A stretch of 64,000 nt of DNA from Guyparkeria hydrothermalis (GTDB lineage: Bacteria; Pseudomonadota; Gammaproteobacteria; Halothiobacillales; Halothiobacillaceae), in the NCBI RefSeq assembly GCF_023555375.1, contig NZ_JAJSEE010000008.1:37281-101280 (forward strand), read 5' to 3'. This document shows, piece by piece, positions 1 through 8,819 of this stretch (its first letter is position 1; the number at the start of each line of letters is the position of its first letter). Both the position numbers and the translations under genes were made by a program. Under the pieces are notes generated by a model that worked only from the letters and a program-made list of their open reading frames with translations, ran no database searches and had not been told where the DNA came from.

Positions 1-189
1 GGTCATGCCGGGCATGTTCCAGTCGGTGACGAGAAAATCGAAATTGCCCTGCTTAAGCAGCGGCAATGCCGTCTGGCCATCATCGGCCTCCTCAATGTTC
101 GTGAAGCCAAGCTCCTTGAGGAGGTTCTTGATGATCCGGCGCATCGTGGAGAAATCGTCCACCACGAGGATCTTCATGTTTCGGTCCAT
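1..189 (-). CDS. cheY: Chemotaxis response regulator CheY (3' part outside window)
   Basis: Only the first 63 codons are present; the gene runs off the left edge. The visible receiver domain has the acidic pair in [13 protein letters not shown] and the phospho-acceptor region VTDWNMPGM, which is close to classical single-domain CheY. CheY is phosphorylated by CheA and binds FliM/FliN at the motor switch to change rotation. The start chosen is the ATG at 189 ([10 protein letters not shown]); an internal ATG at 177 is an alternative. It follows fliA on the same strand with its own sigma-28-like promoter at 254-280, as in polar flagellates where cheY-cheZ follows fliA. Confidence 0.93.
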   Translation of the reverse strand, partial: MDRNMKILVVDDFSTMRRIIKNLLKELGFTNIEEADDGQTALPLLKQGNFDFLVTDWNMPGMT

Positions 190-253
190 TTTCGCCCCTG
201 GGATCGTTTGTCAGTACCAGGCAGGTTGCCTTGTTCGGGTTGCTTGATAGGGT

Positions 254-280
254 CTATCGGCGCCGACCGGAAATAATTGA
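254..280 (-). promoter_or_regulatory. Sigma-28 (FliA) type promoter upstream of cheY
   Basis: Read on the minus strand, TCAATTAT (273-280), an 11-base spacer and GCCGATAG (254-261) match the flagellar sigma-28 pattern (TAAAGTTT-N11-GCCGATAA) well, especially in the -10 element. It lies in the fliA-cheY gap about 65 bases before the cheY start. It would make chemotaxis genes late (FliA-dependent) genes. A short GC stem (GCCCGT/ACGGGC) just upstream could end fliA transcription. Confidence 0.6.
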
Positions 281-313
281 GCCCGTCGCTGCAACGGGCG
301 CGGTATCGGTCGG

Positions 314-1036
314 CTATTTCCAGGCGTTCATCGCGGTCTTCAACCGCATGATCGCCTTGTTGTGGATCTGGCAGACGCGCGACTCGCTGACGCCGAGCAC
401 CGCGCCGATCTCTTTCTGGTTGAGTTCCTCGACATAGTACAGGGACATCACCAGTCTTTCCCGTTCGGGGAGCTCGTCGATGCAGTCGGCGAGATCGCGC
501 TGGAAGTGATCCTCGGCCAGCGCCTCGTCGGGTTGCCGGCTGTTGGGATCGGCGATGTCGAAGGTCTCGTTTTCCGATTCGCCGCCGTGATCGAGCGAGC
601 CCACGTGCACCGAGGAGGAATCGGTGAGTGCGGCGTGGTACTCGTCGAGGGTGATGCCCATGCGCTCGCAGACCTCGGCATCACGCGCCTCGCGCCCGGT
701 CTCGGACTCGATCTCCGCCACGGTCTGGGCGATCTCGCGCTGGCGCCGGTAGACCGAGCGCGGCGCCCAGTCGTTGCGACGCACCTCGTCGAGCATCGCG
801 CCACGGATGCGCAGCCCGGCGTAGGTCTCGAACGACGCGCCCTTGTCGCCATCGAACAGGCGCGCGGCATCCAGGAGCCCGACCATGCCGGCCTGGATCA
901 GGTCCTCGGCCTGGACGTGCGAAGGCAACCGGCCGAGCAGGTGGAAGGCGACCCGCTTGACGAGATCGGCGTGCTTGGCGACCAGTGCTTCGGTCGATCC
1001 GGCCTGAACGTTCTGATACATGGCGCGTGCATTCAT
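314..1036 (-). CDS. fliA: RNA polymerase sigma factor FliA (sigma-28)
   Basis: 240 residues, the usual length of FliA. Region 2 (HADLVKRVAFHLLGRLPS, then EDLIQAGMVGLLDAA) and region 4 with a helix-turn-helix (LNQKEIGAVLGVSESRVCQ) are clear. It directs transcription of late flagellar and chemotaxis genes and is normally held by the anti-sigma factor FlgM. The start is the ATG at 1036 (MNARAMYQNV), which overlaps the flhG stop as ATGA, so the two are translationally coupled. The reading frame extends further upstream inside flhG, but that extension has no family similarity. Confidence 0.97.
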   Translation of the reverse strand: MNARAMYQNVQAGSTEALVAKHADLVKRVAFHLLGRLPSHVQAEDLIQAGMVGLLDAARLFDGDKGASFETYAGLRIRGAMLDEVRRNDWAPRSVYRRQREIAQTVAEIESETGREARDAEVCERMGITLDEYHAALTDSSSVHVGSLDHGGESENETFDIADPNSRQPDEALAEDHFQRDLADCIDELPERERLVMSLYYVEELNQKEIGAVLGVSESRVCQIHNKAIMRLKTAMNAWK

Positions 1037-1923
1037 AGCAGGTTCTCGGGGTCCAGCTCGGCGTTGTTCACCAGTCGCTCGACGAAAAACTGCAACTGCC
1101 CCTGCGGCCCGCGCGGCACTGGCCACTGGTTGACCTTGTCCGCCATCGCCGTGAACGCCCGCGTCGACTTCGCCCCGCCGTAAAGCTGCACGACGGTCTT
1201 CTGACGCTGCACCGCCCGACGCAGGTAATCGTCGAACGGCACCGATCCCATGTGGGTGAGCGTCACGTCGAGAAACCGCTTGGCCGCCACCGAGAGCTTC
1301 TCGAACAGCCGCCGCCCCTCGGCGGCATCGCGCACCATGTTCGCGACCACGTGGAAGCGGGTGACGTCGTGCTCGCGCGATAGCACCTTGATGACCGCGT
1401 AGGCATCGGTGATCGAGGCGGGTTCGTCACAGACCACCACGACCACCTCGCTGGCCGCCTCGGCGAAGCGCACCACCGAGTCGGCGATGCCCGCGGCCGA
1501 ATCGACCACCAGGGTGTCGACCGGCCAACGCATGCCGGAGAAGGCCGAGATCAACCCGGCGTTCTCGGCGGGCGTCAGCCCGGCCATGCTGGCCACCCCG
1601 CTGGCCGCCGGCAGGATGCCGATGCCCTCGGGGCCTTCGAGCATGATCTCGTCGAGGGTCGCCTGCCCGGCGAGCACGTGGGACAGATTGCCCCGGGACT
1701 GTAGACCAAGCAGGACGTCGACGTTGCCGAGCCCCAGGTCGGCATCCATCAATACCACCCGGTCGCCGCTGCGCGCGAGTGCCACGGAAAGGTTGACCGA
1801 GACGTTGGTCTTGCCCACGCCGCCCTTGCCGCTGGTCACGGCGATCACCCGCACCGGGCGATTGGCGTTGGCGTGGCGCGCCCCGTCGGCCTGGTCGTGG
1901 CCGCTGACGGGTTGGGTTGTCAT
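1033..1923 (-). CDS. flhG: Flagellar number regulator FlhG (FleN), MinD-like ATPase
   Basis: 296-residue ParA/MinD-family ATPase with a deviant Walker A motif (SGKGGVGKTNVSVNLS) near residue 35 and the switch region MDADLGLGNVDVLLG. It limits flagellar number at the pole by opposing FlhF and, in pseudomonads, the FleQ regulator. The start at 1923 overlaps the flhF stop (ATGA); a start at 1944 would add seven residues. The N-terminal tail has DQADGAR, which resembles the DQAxxLR motif that stimulates FlhF GTPase, with the leucine replaced by alanine. A C-terminal amphipathic helix is expected but was not verified. Confidence 0.95.
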   Translation of the reverse strand: MTTQPVSGHDQADGARHANANRPVRVIAVTSGKGGVGKTNVSVNLSVALARSGDRVVLMDADLGLGNVDVLLGLQSRGNLSHVLAGQATLDEIMLEGPEGIGILPAASGVASMAGLTPAENAGLISAFSGMRWPVDTLVVDSAAGIADSVVRFAEAASEVVVVVCDEPASITDAYAVIKVLSREHDVTRFHVVANMVRDAAEGRRLFEKLSVAAKRFLDVTLTHMGSVPFDDYLRRAVQRQKTVVQLYGGAKSTRAFTAMADKVNQWPVPRGPQGQLQFFVERLVNNAELDPENLL

Positions 1924-3452
1924 CCGGCTTGATTGAGCATCCACAGCGGATCATCCCGGTCGGTGTGTTCGAGTTGTGACTGCCCCATTTCCAGGGCCTG
2001 CTTGATCAGGTCGGCGGCCTTCGGGAACCAGAGGTCCTCCGGCACGCGCTGACCGACGCCGGCGCAGACCAGCGGCAGCCGGTGCGGCTCGCCGTCGGCC
2101 CCGGCCAGCGGGCGGACCAGGGCGGCGAGCCCGCCGCCGAGCAGGACGGTCTCGTCGAGCTTGGTCAGCACGGTGCCGTGCAGCGGCAGGCCGGCAAAGC
2201 GTTTCTTGACGTCCTCGAGCGCCGGGTACTGGGCGTTGGCGGACAGCACCAGCAGGAGCTTGACCGCCTCGCCCGCGCCCATCAGGGCCTCGAGCTTCTG
2301 CATCATGCGGAAGTCGCGCTGCGACATCCCGGAGGTGTCGATCAGCACCAGGTGCTTATCGGAAACGGCCTCGAGCAGCTGCGCCAGGTGCGTCTCGTCC
2401 CGGGCGATGTGCAACGGCACATTAAGGATACGGGCGTAGTTGCGCAACTGCTCCTGGGCGCCGATGCGGAAGCGGTCGGTGCTGATCAGCGCCACCGAGT
2501 CGCGGCCGCGATGCAGGACCGAGCGCGCGGCCAGCTTGGCAAGCGTGGTGGTCTTGCCCACGCCGGTCGGGCCGACGAAGGCATACACGCCGCCGGCCTC
2601 GACCGGGTCTTCGGCCCGGTGCTCGAGCTGCTCGCCGAGCATCTTGAGCGCCTCGACAAAGGCGCGCTCCGGCTGGGCCCGTGCCGCGGCGCGACCCAGT
2701 TCGCGTGCCAGGCCGGTCGGCAGGCCGATGTCCTGCAGGCGCTGGACGGTGGACACCTCGGCCGGATGCGCCTGGCTGAAACGGTGCCATTCCATCACGG
2801 AAAGCTGGCGCTCGAACAGGTCGCGCAGCTGGGCGACCTCCTCGGTCAGCGTCGACAGGCGGCCCTCGGCCTCGCCCTGCTCCTCGACCAGCCAGTCCCA
2901 GTGCGAGGGCGTGCGCTTGGTCGAGCGCGCGGCCGGCTCGTCGGCCGCGTCGGGCTCGGCCGACGAGGGGGCCAGCTGCTCGCTCCAGGCGGCCAGTGCC
3001 TCGGAGAAGGCGGCCCGATCGGCATCCGACTCGCCGCCGGCCGAGGCGTCTGCCCCCTCGTCGGCCGCGGCCGACTCGGTCGCCCGATCGGCAACCTGGT
3101 CGGCCTCCGCCTTGCGGCTGCGCTCGGCGAGCATCTCGGCGGTGGTCTTCGGGGCGGTGTCGGCGGCCTCCGCCGGCTCGGGCTCGGTCGGTCGGGCCGG
3201 GCGCGGCGCGTGCTCCGGCCGGGCACGTTCGGTCCGTGCCGCCGGGCGCTCCGAGGCGCCAGCAATCCGGCTGGCCGACTGCTGCGCGGCCGCCAGCTGG
3301 ATCGCCTTCTCGTCGAAGTCCATCGCGGCAATCACCTCCACGCCGCCGGAGACCGGCTTGTTGGAGAGGATGACGGCCTCGTCACCGAACACGCGCCGTA
3401 CCTGACGCATGGCCTCGCGCATGTCACTGGCGATGATTCGCTTGATTTTCAT
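1920..3452 (-). CDS. flhF: Flagellar biosynthesis GTPase FlhF
   Basis: 510-residue SRP-type GTPase that places the flagellum at the cell pole. Three parts are visible: a basic N-terminal B domain (MKIKRIIASDMREAMRQV), a long Ala/Glu/Pro-rich linker around residues 70-180, and the NG domain. In the G domain are G1 (GPTGVGKTTTLAKLAA), a DTSGM G3 region and TKLDE (G4). It is coupled by a 4-base overlap to flhG, its regulator, and lies 43 bases downstream of flhA. The linker is typical of the family and probably disordered. Confidence 0.97.
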   Translation of the reverse strand: MKIKRIIASDMREAMRQVRRVFGDEAVILSNKPVSGGVEVIAAMDFDEKAIQLAAAQQSASRIAGASERPAARTERARPEHAPRPARPTEPEPAEAADTAPKTTAEMLAERSRKAEADQVADRATESAAADEGADASAGGESDADRAAFSEALAAWSEQLAPSSAEPDAADEPAARSTKRTPSHWDWLVEEQGEAEGRLSTLTEEVAQLRDLFERQLSVMEWHRFSQAHPAEVSTVQRLQDIGLPTGLARELGRAAARAQPERAFVEALKMLGEQLEHRAEDPVEAGGVYAFVGPTGVGKTTTLAKLAARSVLHRGRDSVALISTDRFRIGAQEQLRNYARILNVPLHIARDETHLAQLLEAVSDKHLVLIDTSGMSQRDFRMMQKLEALMGAGEAVKLLLVLSANAQYPALEDVKKRFAGLPLHGTVLTKLDETVLLGGGLAALVRPLAGADGEPHRLPLVCAGVGQRVPEDLWFPKAADLIKQALEMGQSQLEHTDRDDPLWMLNQAG

Positions 3453-3495
3453 GTATCCACCAGACCCTTAGCGGTTGGGTTGTCCGGGCGAGTCG

Positions 3496-5613
3496 TCAGC
3501 CATCGTTCTGGTTGCCGACGCTCGCCACCACGCGTATTTCTTTGTTGTCCGGTATCTCGTGATAACTCAGCACGCTGAGCGTCGGGATCGAGTGCCGGAC
3601 CATGCGCGAGAGCCAGCTGCGAATCTGCGGCGCCACCAGGAGAATGGCCGGCTTGCCACTCTGCTCCTGACGCTCGGCCGCGTCCTTGAGCGACTTGTGC
3701 AGCCGCTCGGCCAGGCCGGGCTCGATTCCGGGGGCCTGATTCCCGCGCTGGGTACTATTAAGCAAGAGCTGTTCCAACTGCGGATCCAGCGTGATGACCG
3801 GCACGGTCGGCGCCAAGCCGTTGATGTGCTGGACGATCATCCGGCCCAAGGCCATGCGCACGCTCTCCGTCAATTCCCCGACGTCCTGGGTGCGCTGCCC
3901 CTGGATCGTCAAGGTTTCGGCAATCGTGCGAATGTCGCGGATCGGAATCCGCTCGGCCAGCAGCTGCCCCAGCACCTCGACGATGGTGGTCATCGGCAGG
4001 GTCTTGGGCACCAGGTCCTCGACCAGCTTCGGACTGCTTTGCTTGAGCGTGTCGAGCAGCTGCTGCGCCTGCTCGTAGCCGAACAGGTCGGCGGCGTTGT
4101 CACCCAGGATCTGCGACAGGTGGGTGGCGACCACGGTGGCCGGGTCGACCACGGTGTAACCGAGCGCCTGGGCCTCTTCCTTCTGGCCGCGATCGATCCA
4201 GTAGGCCTTGAGACCGAAGGCCGGATCGGTGGTCTGGATGCCCTTGATGTCGCCGGAGACCTGGCCCGGATTGATGGCCATGTCGCGGTCGGGGAATATC
4301 TCGGCGGTGCCGATCGGCACGCCGTTCAAGCTGATGCGGTACTCGTTGGGCTTCAAGTCCAGGTTGTCGCGGATGTGGACCGTCGAGATCAGAAAGCCCA
4401 GGTCCTGCGAGAGCTTCTTGCGCACGCCCTTGATGCGCGGCATCAACTGGCCGCCCTGGTTGCGGTCGACCAGCGGGATCAGGCCGTAACCGACCTCCAG
4501 GCCGATCAGGTCGACCGGGGGCACGTCGTCCCAGGTCAACTCCTTGACCTCGGGCTTGGCCTGCGCCGGGGCGGCCTCCGCGGCCGCCTTCTCGGCCGCC
4601 TCGGTCGCCTTGCGACGCGACACCAGCCAGGCACCGCCACCGGCCAGCGCGGCCAGGAACAGGAAGGCGGCGTTGGGCATGCCCGGCACCAGGCCGAGGC
4701 CGGCCATCAGGCCCGCGGCCACGCCCAGCACGCGCGGGTCGGAGAACATCTGGTTCTGGACCTGCTTGCCCATGTCCTCCTTCGAGGCGGTCACCCGCGT
4801 GACGATGATGGCAGTCGCCGTCGAGATCAAAAGCGACGGGATGGTGGCGACCAGGCCGTCACCGATGGTCAGCAGGACGTAGGTCTCGGCCGCGCTGCCA
4901 AACGGCATGCCGTGCTGCGCGACACCGATCAGCAGGCCGCCGATCACGTTGATGAACACGATCAGGATGCCGGCGATCGCATCACCGCGGACGAACTTGG
5001 AGGCACCGTCCATCGAGCCGTAGAAGTCGGCCTCGGAGGCGATTTCCTCGCGCCGGGCGCGGGCCTGTTCCTGGTTGAGGATGCCGGCGTTGAGATCGGC
5101 GTCGATCGCCATCTGCTTGCCGGGCAGCGAGTCGAGGGTGAAGCGCGCGGAGACCTCGGAAACCCGCCCGGCGCCCTTCGTGATGACCACGAAGTTGATC
5201 ACCATCAGGATGATGAACACCACCAGGCCGACGGCGTAGTTGCCGCCGATGACGAAGTTGCCGAAGGCCTCGATCACGTTGCCGGCCGCCCCGGGACCCT
5301 CGTGGCCGTTGAGCAGCACCACCCGCGTGGAGGCCACGTTGAGTGCCAGTCGCAGCAGGGTCGCGATCAGGATCACCGTCGGGAAGATTGCGAAATCCAG
5401 CGGCTTGCCCACGTAGAGCACCACCATCAGGATGATCAGCGACAGGGTGATATTGAAGGTGAACAGGGCGTCCAGGCCCAGCGGCGGCAACGGCACGATC
5501 ACCATCGCCAGCAGCATGATGATCATCACCGGCGGCCCGATGCCCTGCCCCCGGTACTGGCGCAGGCTGTTGCCGAGGCGGGCGAAATTGAAGTTGGTCA
5601 GGCTGGGTTTCAT
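3496..5613 (-). CDS. flhA: Flagellar type III export gate protein FlhA
   Basis: 705 residues, the standard size. About eight membrane helices occupy the N-terminal half, including the family stretch MVINFVVITKGAGRVSEVSA and the charged loop FTLDSLPGKQMAIDADLN. A cytosolic nonamer-ring domain forms the C-terminal half. FlhA couples proton flow to export of flagellar subunits and binds FliR/FlhB and the FliH-FliI complex. It starts at the ATG at 5613, 78 bases after flhB. No separate promoter was recognised in that gap. Confidence 0.97.
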   Translation of the reverse strand: MKPSLTNFNFARLGNSLRQYRGQGIGPPVMIIMLLAMVIVPLPPLGLDALFTFNITLSLIILMVVLYVGKPLDFAIFPTVILIATLLRLALNVASTRVVLLNGHEGPGAAGNVIEAFGNFVIGGNYAVGLVVFIILMVINFVVITKGAGRVSEVSARFTLDSLPGKQMAIDADLNAGILNQEQARARREEIASEADFYGSMDGASKFVRGDAIAGILIVFINVIGGLLIGVAQHGMPFGSAAETYVLLTIGDGLVATIPSLLISTATAIIVTRVTASKEDMGKQVQNQMFSDPRVLGVAAGLMAGLGLVPGMPNAAFLFLAALAGGGAWLVSRRKATEAAEKAAAEAAPAQAKPEVKELTWDDVPPVDLIGLEVGYGLIPLVDRNQGGQLMPRIKGVRKKLSQDLGFLISTVHIRDNLDLKPNEYRISLNGVPIGTAEIFPDRDMAINPGQVSGDIKGIQTTDPAFGLKAYWIDRGQKEEAQALGYTVVDPATVVATHLSQILGDNAADLFGYEQAQQLLDTLKQSSPKLVEDLVPKTLPMTTIVEVLGQLLAERIPIRDIRTIAETLTIQGQRTQDVGELTESVRMALGRMIVQHINGLAPTVPVITLDPQLEQLLLNSTQRGNQAPGIEPGLAERLHKSLKDAAERQEQSGKPAILLVAPQIRSWLSRMVRHSIPTLSVLSYHEIPDNKEIRVVASVGNQNDG

Positions 5614-5691
5614 CTAGGCGCGTTCTTCTTGGCTGCGGTGGCGTTATGACATCGGTCGTTGCGGGTCGGGCGTTTCACCTGGCTGCCGCCG

Positions 5692-6831
5692 TCACTCGGC
5701 GGCCGGCACGTCGAAACCCTCGGGCACCTCGGGATCCGGGCGCCCCGGCGTCTGGCCGGCGCCGCGGGCGGCCTCCTTGAGCTGGTAGACGTAGGCCAGC
5801 ACCTGGGCCACCGCGGTGTAGAGCGCGGCGGGAATCACCTCGTCGATCTCGACATGCGTATACAAGGCCCGTGCCAACGGCGGGGCCTCGAAGATCTCGA
5901 CCCCGTGCGAGGCGGCGATCTTGCGCAGGTTGAGCGCCATCTCGTCGACGCCCTTGGCCACCACCATCGGCGCGCCCACGCCCTCGGCGTCGTACTTGAG
6001 CGCGACGGCGTAGTGGGTCGGGTTGGTGACCACCACGTCGGCCTCGGGCACCGCCTCCATCATGCGCCGCTGCGACATCTGCATCTGCGTCTGGCGGATG
6101 CGCTGCTTGATCTCCGGCCGGCCCTCGGTGTCCTTGTGCTCGTCCTTGACCTCCTGGAGGGTCATGCGCTGCTGCTTGTGGTGCTGCCAGATCTGGAACG
6201 GCACGTCGACCAGCGCCACCAGCAGCAGGCCCAGGGATACGGCCAGGAATCCCCAGGCGATCAACCAGCCGGCGTGCACCAGGGCGGCGTCGAACGGCTG
6301 CAGCCCGAGACTGAGAAATTCGGGTTCGAAGGCAAAGAACACCGCCACGCCAATGGCGGTGATCAGCGTGAACTTGGCGAAGGTCTTGCCGAGTTCCATC
6401 AGGGCCTGGACGCCGAAGATGCGCTTGAACCCGGAGATCGGGTTCATCTTGGAGAGTTTCGGCGCCATCGCCTGGGTGGAGAAGTTCCAGCCGCCCACTG
6501 CCATGGTGGCCGCGATGGCCAGCACGATGGTGGCGAAGAACAGCGGGACGAAGGAAAGAAAGCCGTCGACAAAGGCATTCGCCAGCCGCGAGAACATGGC
6601 CGCCTGGTCGAAGACGTCCGCGCGCTCGATGATGAACGAGTTGCGCACGACCTCGGCCAGCCCGAGCATCATCTGGCCGCCGAACACCAGGAACACCGCG
6701 GCCGAACCGACGGTAAGCAGGAAGGAGTTCAGCTCCCGGGAACGCGCCACCTGGCCCTTTTCGCGGGCCTCGCGTAGTCGTTTCGCGGTGGGTTCTTCGG
6801 TTTTCTCCTGGCCGTTCTCGTTCTCCGCCAC
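5692..6831 (-). CDS. flhB: Flagellar export switch protein FlhB
   Basis: 379 residues with four N-terminal membrane segments and a cytosolic domain carrying the autocleavage motif NPTH (VVTNPTHYAVALKYD). Autocleavage between N and P switches export from rod/hook to filament substrates. The N-terminal signature EKTEEPTAKRLREAREKGQV is intact. I chose the GTG at 6831 because the GAGG at the end of fliR lies seven bases upstream; a TTG at 6834 is the alternative. It starts a few bases after the fliR stop, indicating coupling. Confidence 0.96.
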   Translation of the reverse strand: MAENENGQEKTEEPTAKRLREAREKGQVARSRELNSFLLTVGSAAVFLVFGGQMMLGLAEVVRNSFIIERADVFDQAAMFSRLANAFVDGFLSFVPLFFATIVLAIAATMAVGGWNFSTQAMAPKLSKMNPISGFKRIFGVQALMELGKTFAKFTLITAIGVAVFFAFEPEFLSLGLQPFDAALVHAGWLIAWGFLAVSLGLLLVALVDVPFQIWQHHKQQRMTLQEVKDEHKDTEGRPEIKQRIRQTQMQMSQRRMMEAVPEADVVVTNPTHYAVALKYDAEGVGAPMVVAKGVDEMALNLRKIAASHGVEIFEAPPLARALYTHVEIDEVIPAALYTAVAQVLAYVYQLKEAARGAGQTPGRPDPEVPEGFDVPAAE

Positions 6832-6835
6832 CAAC

Positions 6836-7606
6836 TCACCTCAGGATTTCCGTGATCAGCACGAACGACTGATGCACGAACTGTTCCACGTTCGGGAACC
6901 AGAGGGGGGCGGCGAGGAAGAGCAGGAAGAAGCCGATCATCAAGGTGGCGGGGAAACCCACCGAGAAGATGTTCATCTGCGGCGCGGCGCGCGTGATCAC
7001 GCCCATGGCGAGGTTCACCATCAACAGCGTGGTCACCACCGGCAGCGCGACCAGTACCGCGTTGATGTACATCTGCTGGCCGAACCAGGCGATCGCGCGG
7101 AAGTCCTCGGCGGTCAGCCCCACCGGCGAGACCGGGAGGATGATGAACGAGTCCGCCAGCATCTTGACGATCATCGCCGGCACGTTGAGCGCCACCATCA
7201 GCAGGGTGACCACGATGGTCAGAAACTGCGAGATCAGCGGCACGCTGACGCCGTTCTGCGGGTCGACCGTCTGGGCAAAACCCAGGCCCATGCTCATGGC
7301 GATCGACTCGCCAGCGACCACGAAGGCCGAGATCACCAGGTTGAGGATGAAGCCCATCGCCACGCCGATCAGGATCTGCTGGACGATCATGGTGACCCCG
7401 GCGATCGAGAGCGGATCGACCGGCGGTATCTCCGGCACCATCGGCGTGATCACCAGGGAAACCGCCAGGGCGATCAACAGACGAATGCGCACCGGCAGGG
7501 ACTGCGAGCCGAAGATCGGGGCGACCATCAGCATCGCCCCGACCCGCACCAGCACCCACAGGTAACTGGCGGTCCAGCCGAGGATCTGCTCGATCGCCAG
7601 CTCCAA
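6836..7606 (-). CDS. fliR: Flagellar export apparatus protein FliR
   Basis: 256-residue, strongly hydrophobic protein with about six membrane helices and the FliR signature LRVGAMLMVAPIFGS-like segment near residue 20. It caps the FliP5-FliQ4-FliR1 export core. The start is a TTG at 7606, ten bases after the fliQ stop, with a TGAGG ribosome binding site overlapping that stop codon; no in-frame ATG gives a full first helix. The rare start codon may help keep FliR at one copy per basal body, which is inference. Confidence 0.94.
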   Translation of the reverse strand: MELAIEQILGWTASYLWVLVRVGAMLMVAPIFGSQSLPVRIRLLIALAVSLVITPMVPEIPPVDPLSIAGVTMIVQQILIGVAMGFILNLVISAFVVAGESIAMSMGLGFAQTVDPQNGVSVPLISQFLTIVVTLLMVALNVPAMIVKMLADSFIILPVSPVGLTAEDFRAIAWFGQQMYINAVLVALPVVTTLLMVNLAMGVITRAAPQMNIFSVGFPATLMIGFFLLFLAAPLWFPNVEQFVHQSFVLITEILR

Positions 7607-7616
7607 GGCGCGCGCC

Positions 7617-7886
7617 TCAGGCGATCAGCGAGGGGATGTTGTGAAACAGCCGCTCGGTGAAGTCGACGATCACCTGCAGCATCCACGGCGCGGCCAGCAG
7701 GATGGCGACCACCACCGCGATCATCTTGGGGATGAAGCTCAACGTCATCTCGTTGATCTGAGTGGCCGCCTGGAACATGCCGATCAACAAACCGACCGCG
7801 AGCGCGGTGAGCAGGATCGGCATCGACAGGTACAGGATGACCGTGAGCGCCTGGCGGGTAAGATCGATAACGGTATCCGGACTCAT
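7617..7886 (-). CDS. fliQ: Flagellar export apparatus protein FliQ
   Basis: 89 residues with two membrane helices (LTVILYLSMPILLTALAVGL and a second around residues 50-75) and the family phrase IGMFQAATQINEMTLSFIPK. FliQ forms part of the helical export gate with FliP and FliR. The start codon immediately follows a 142-bp inverted-repeat element (7887-8028). The likely ribosome binding site (GCGAGG) lies inside the end of that element, so fliQ translation depends on it. Confidence 0.96.
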   Translation of the reverse strand: MSPDTVIDLTRQALTVILYLSMPILLTALAVGLLIGMFQAATQINEMTLSFIPKMIAVVVAILLAAPWMLQVIVDFTERLFHNIPSLIA

Positions 7887-8028
7887 AGGTACCTCGCAAA
7901 ACCTGCTACGCCGCCCGATTGCGGTGTCACGTGCTCGCTCACTCCTCGCCTATCGGTTCGATATGTCTCGTCGCTCACTACGCGGTTCCTTGCACTCGGG
8001 CGGCTCGCGACGGTTTTTCGAGGCACCT
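7887..8028. repeat. 142-bp intergenic element with imperfect terminal inverted repeats, between fliP and fliQ
   Basis: The left end AGGTACCTCGCAAAACC (7887-7903) matches the complement of the right end (8012-8028), read as AGGTGCCTCGAAAAACC, with 15 of 17 identities. The pairing resumes with CCGCCCG inside, giving arms of about 31 bases. The interior is less structured, with two related CTCGCTCACT/GTCGCTCACT motifs. It fills the gap between the fliP stop and the fliQ start almost exactly. It is unrelated in sequence to the YTAR-flanked elements elsewhere in the window, and no second copy was seen here. It may be a small mobile element or an mRNA-processing hairpin. Confidence 0.6.
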
Positions 8029-8033
8029 GCATG

Positions 8034-8819
8034 TCAGCCCCCCATGTAGAAACTGGACGCGAGCGTACCCATCAGGAGCGCCCAGCCGTCGACCAGCACG
8101 AACAGCATGATCTTGAACGGCAACGAGACGATCATCGGCGAGAGCATCATCATGCCCATCGACATCAGCACCGAGGCGACCACGAGATCGATGATCAAAA
8201 ACGGGATGAAGATCAGGAAACCGATCTGGAACGCCGTCTTGAGCTCTGAGGTGACGAAGGCGGCCATCAACACGGTCAACGGCACGTCCTCGGGCGTCTC
8301 GAAGTCCGGGTAGTCGCCGATCTCCTGGTAGAGCGCGATGTCGCTTTCGCGCGTCTGGTTGAGCATGAAGGTGCGCAGCGGCTGCGAGGCCCGGTCGATC
8401 GCCTCCATCGCGCCGATCTCCTCGGCCATGTACGGCCCGATGCCCTCGTCGTAGGCGGCCTGGAACACCGGCGCCATGATGAACAAGGTCAGGAACAGCG
8501 CCAGGCCCAGCAGGATCTGGTTCGAGGGTGTCTGCACGGTGCCCAGCGCCTGGCGCAGCAAGGCCAGCACGATGATGATGCGCGTGAACGAGGTCATCAT
8601 CAGCAGCAACGACGGCAGCAGGGTGAGCACCGTCATCAGGGCGAGGATCTGCAGCGTCAGGCTGTACTGCGTCTCGCCGTTCTCGCCCTCGGTCAGGGTG
8701 ACCGCCGGCAGGCCCGGCTCGGCCAGCACCGGCGCACTCGCGCCGAACAGGCCGAGGGCCAGCAACACCAGCAGGAAAAGCCGACCGAGCACGCTAGGGA
8801 AACTCTGCACGAATGCCAT
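8034..8819 (-). CDS. fliP: Flagellar export apparatus protein FliP, start rebuilt by a mobile element
   Basis: 261 residues: a cleavable signal peptide ([20 protein letters not shown]), then the mature protein with family signatures [20 protein letters not shown] and [20 protein letters not shown]. FliP forms the pentamer of the export gate. The ATG at 8819 and the next codons (MAFVQSFP) are encoded by the end of the inverted-repeat element at 8794-9067; native FliP sequence resumes at SVLGRLF. An upstream ATG at 9071 is still in frame through the whole element and would add 84 residues of repeat-encoded sequence. Before insertion the start was probably that ATG, giving MASVLGRLF and overlapping the fliO stop. 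Confidence 0.9.
   Translation of the reverse strand: MAFVQSFPSVLGRLFLLVLLALGLFGASAPVLAEPGLPAVTLTEGENGETQYSLTLQILALMTVLTLLPSLLLMMTSFTRIIIVLALLRQALGTVQTPSNQILLGLALFLTLFIMAPVFQAAYDEGIGPYMAEEIGAMEAIDRASQPLRTFMLNQTRESDIALYQEIGDYPDFETPEDVPLTVLMAAFVTSELKTAFQIGFLIFIPFLIIDLVVASVLMSMGMMMLSPMIVSLPFKIMLFVLVDGWALLMGTLASSFYMGG

Noticed and set aside
3475..5649. A 724-codon plus-strand open frame opposite flhA
   Set aside because: High-GC codon usage leaves the antisense frame open. The opposite frame has clear FlhA motifs; this one has none.
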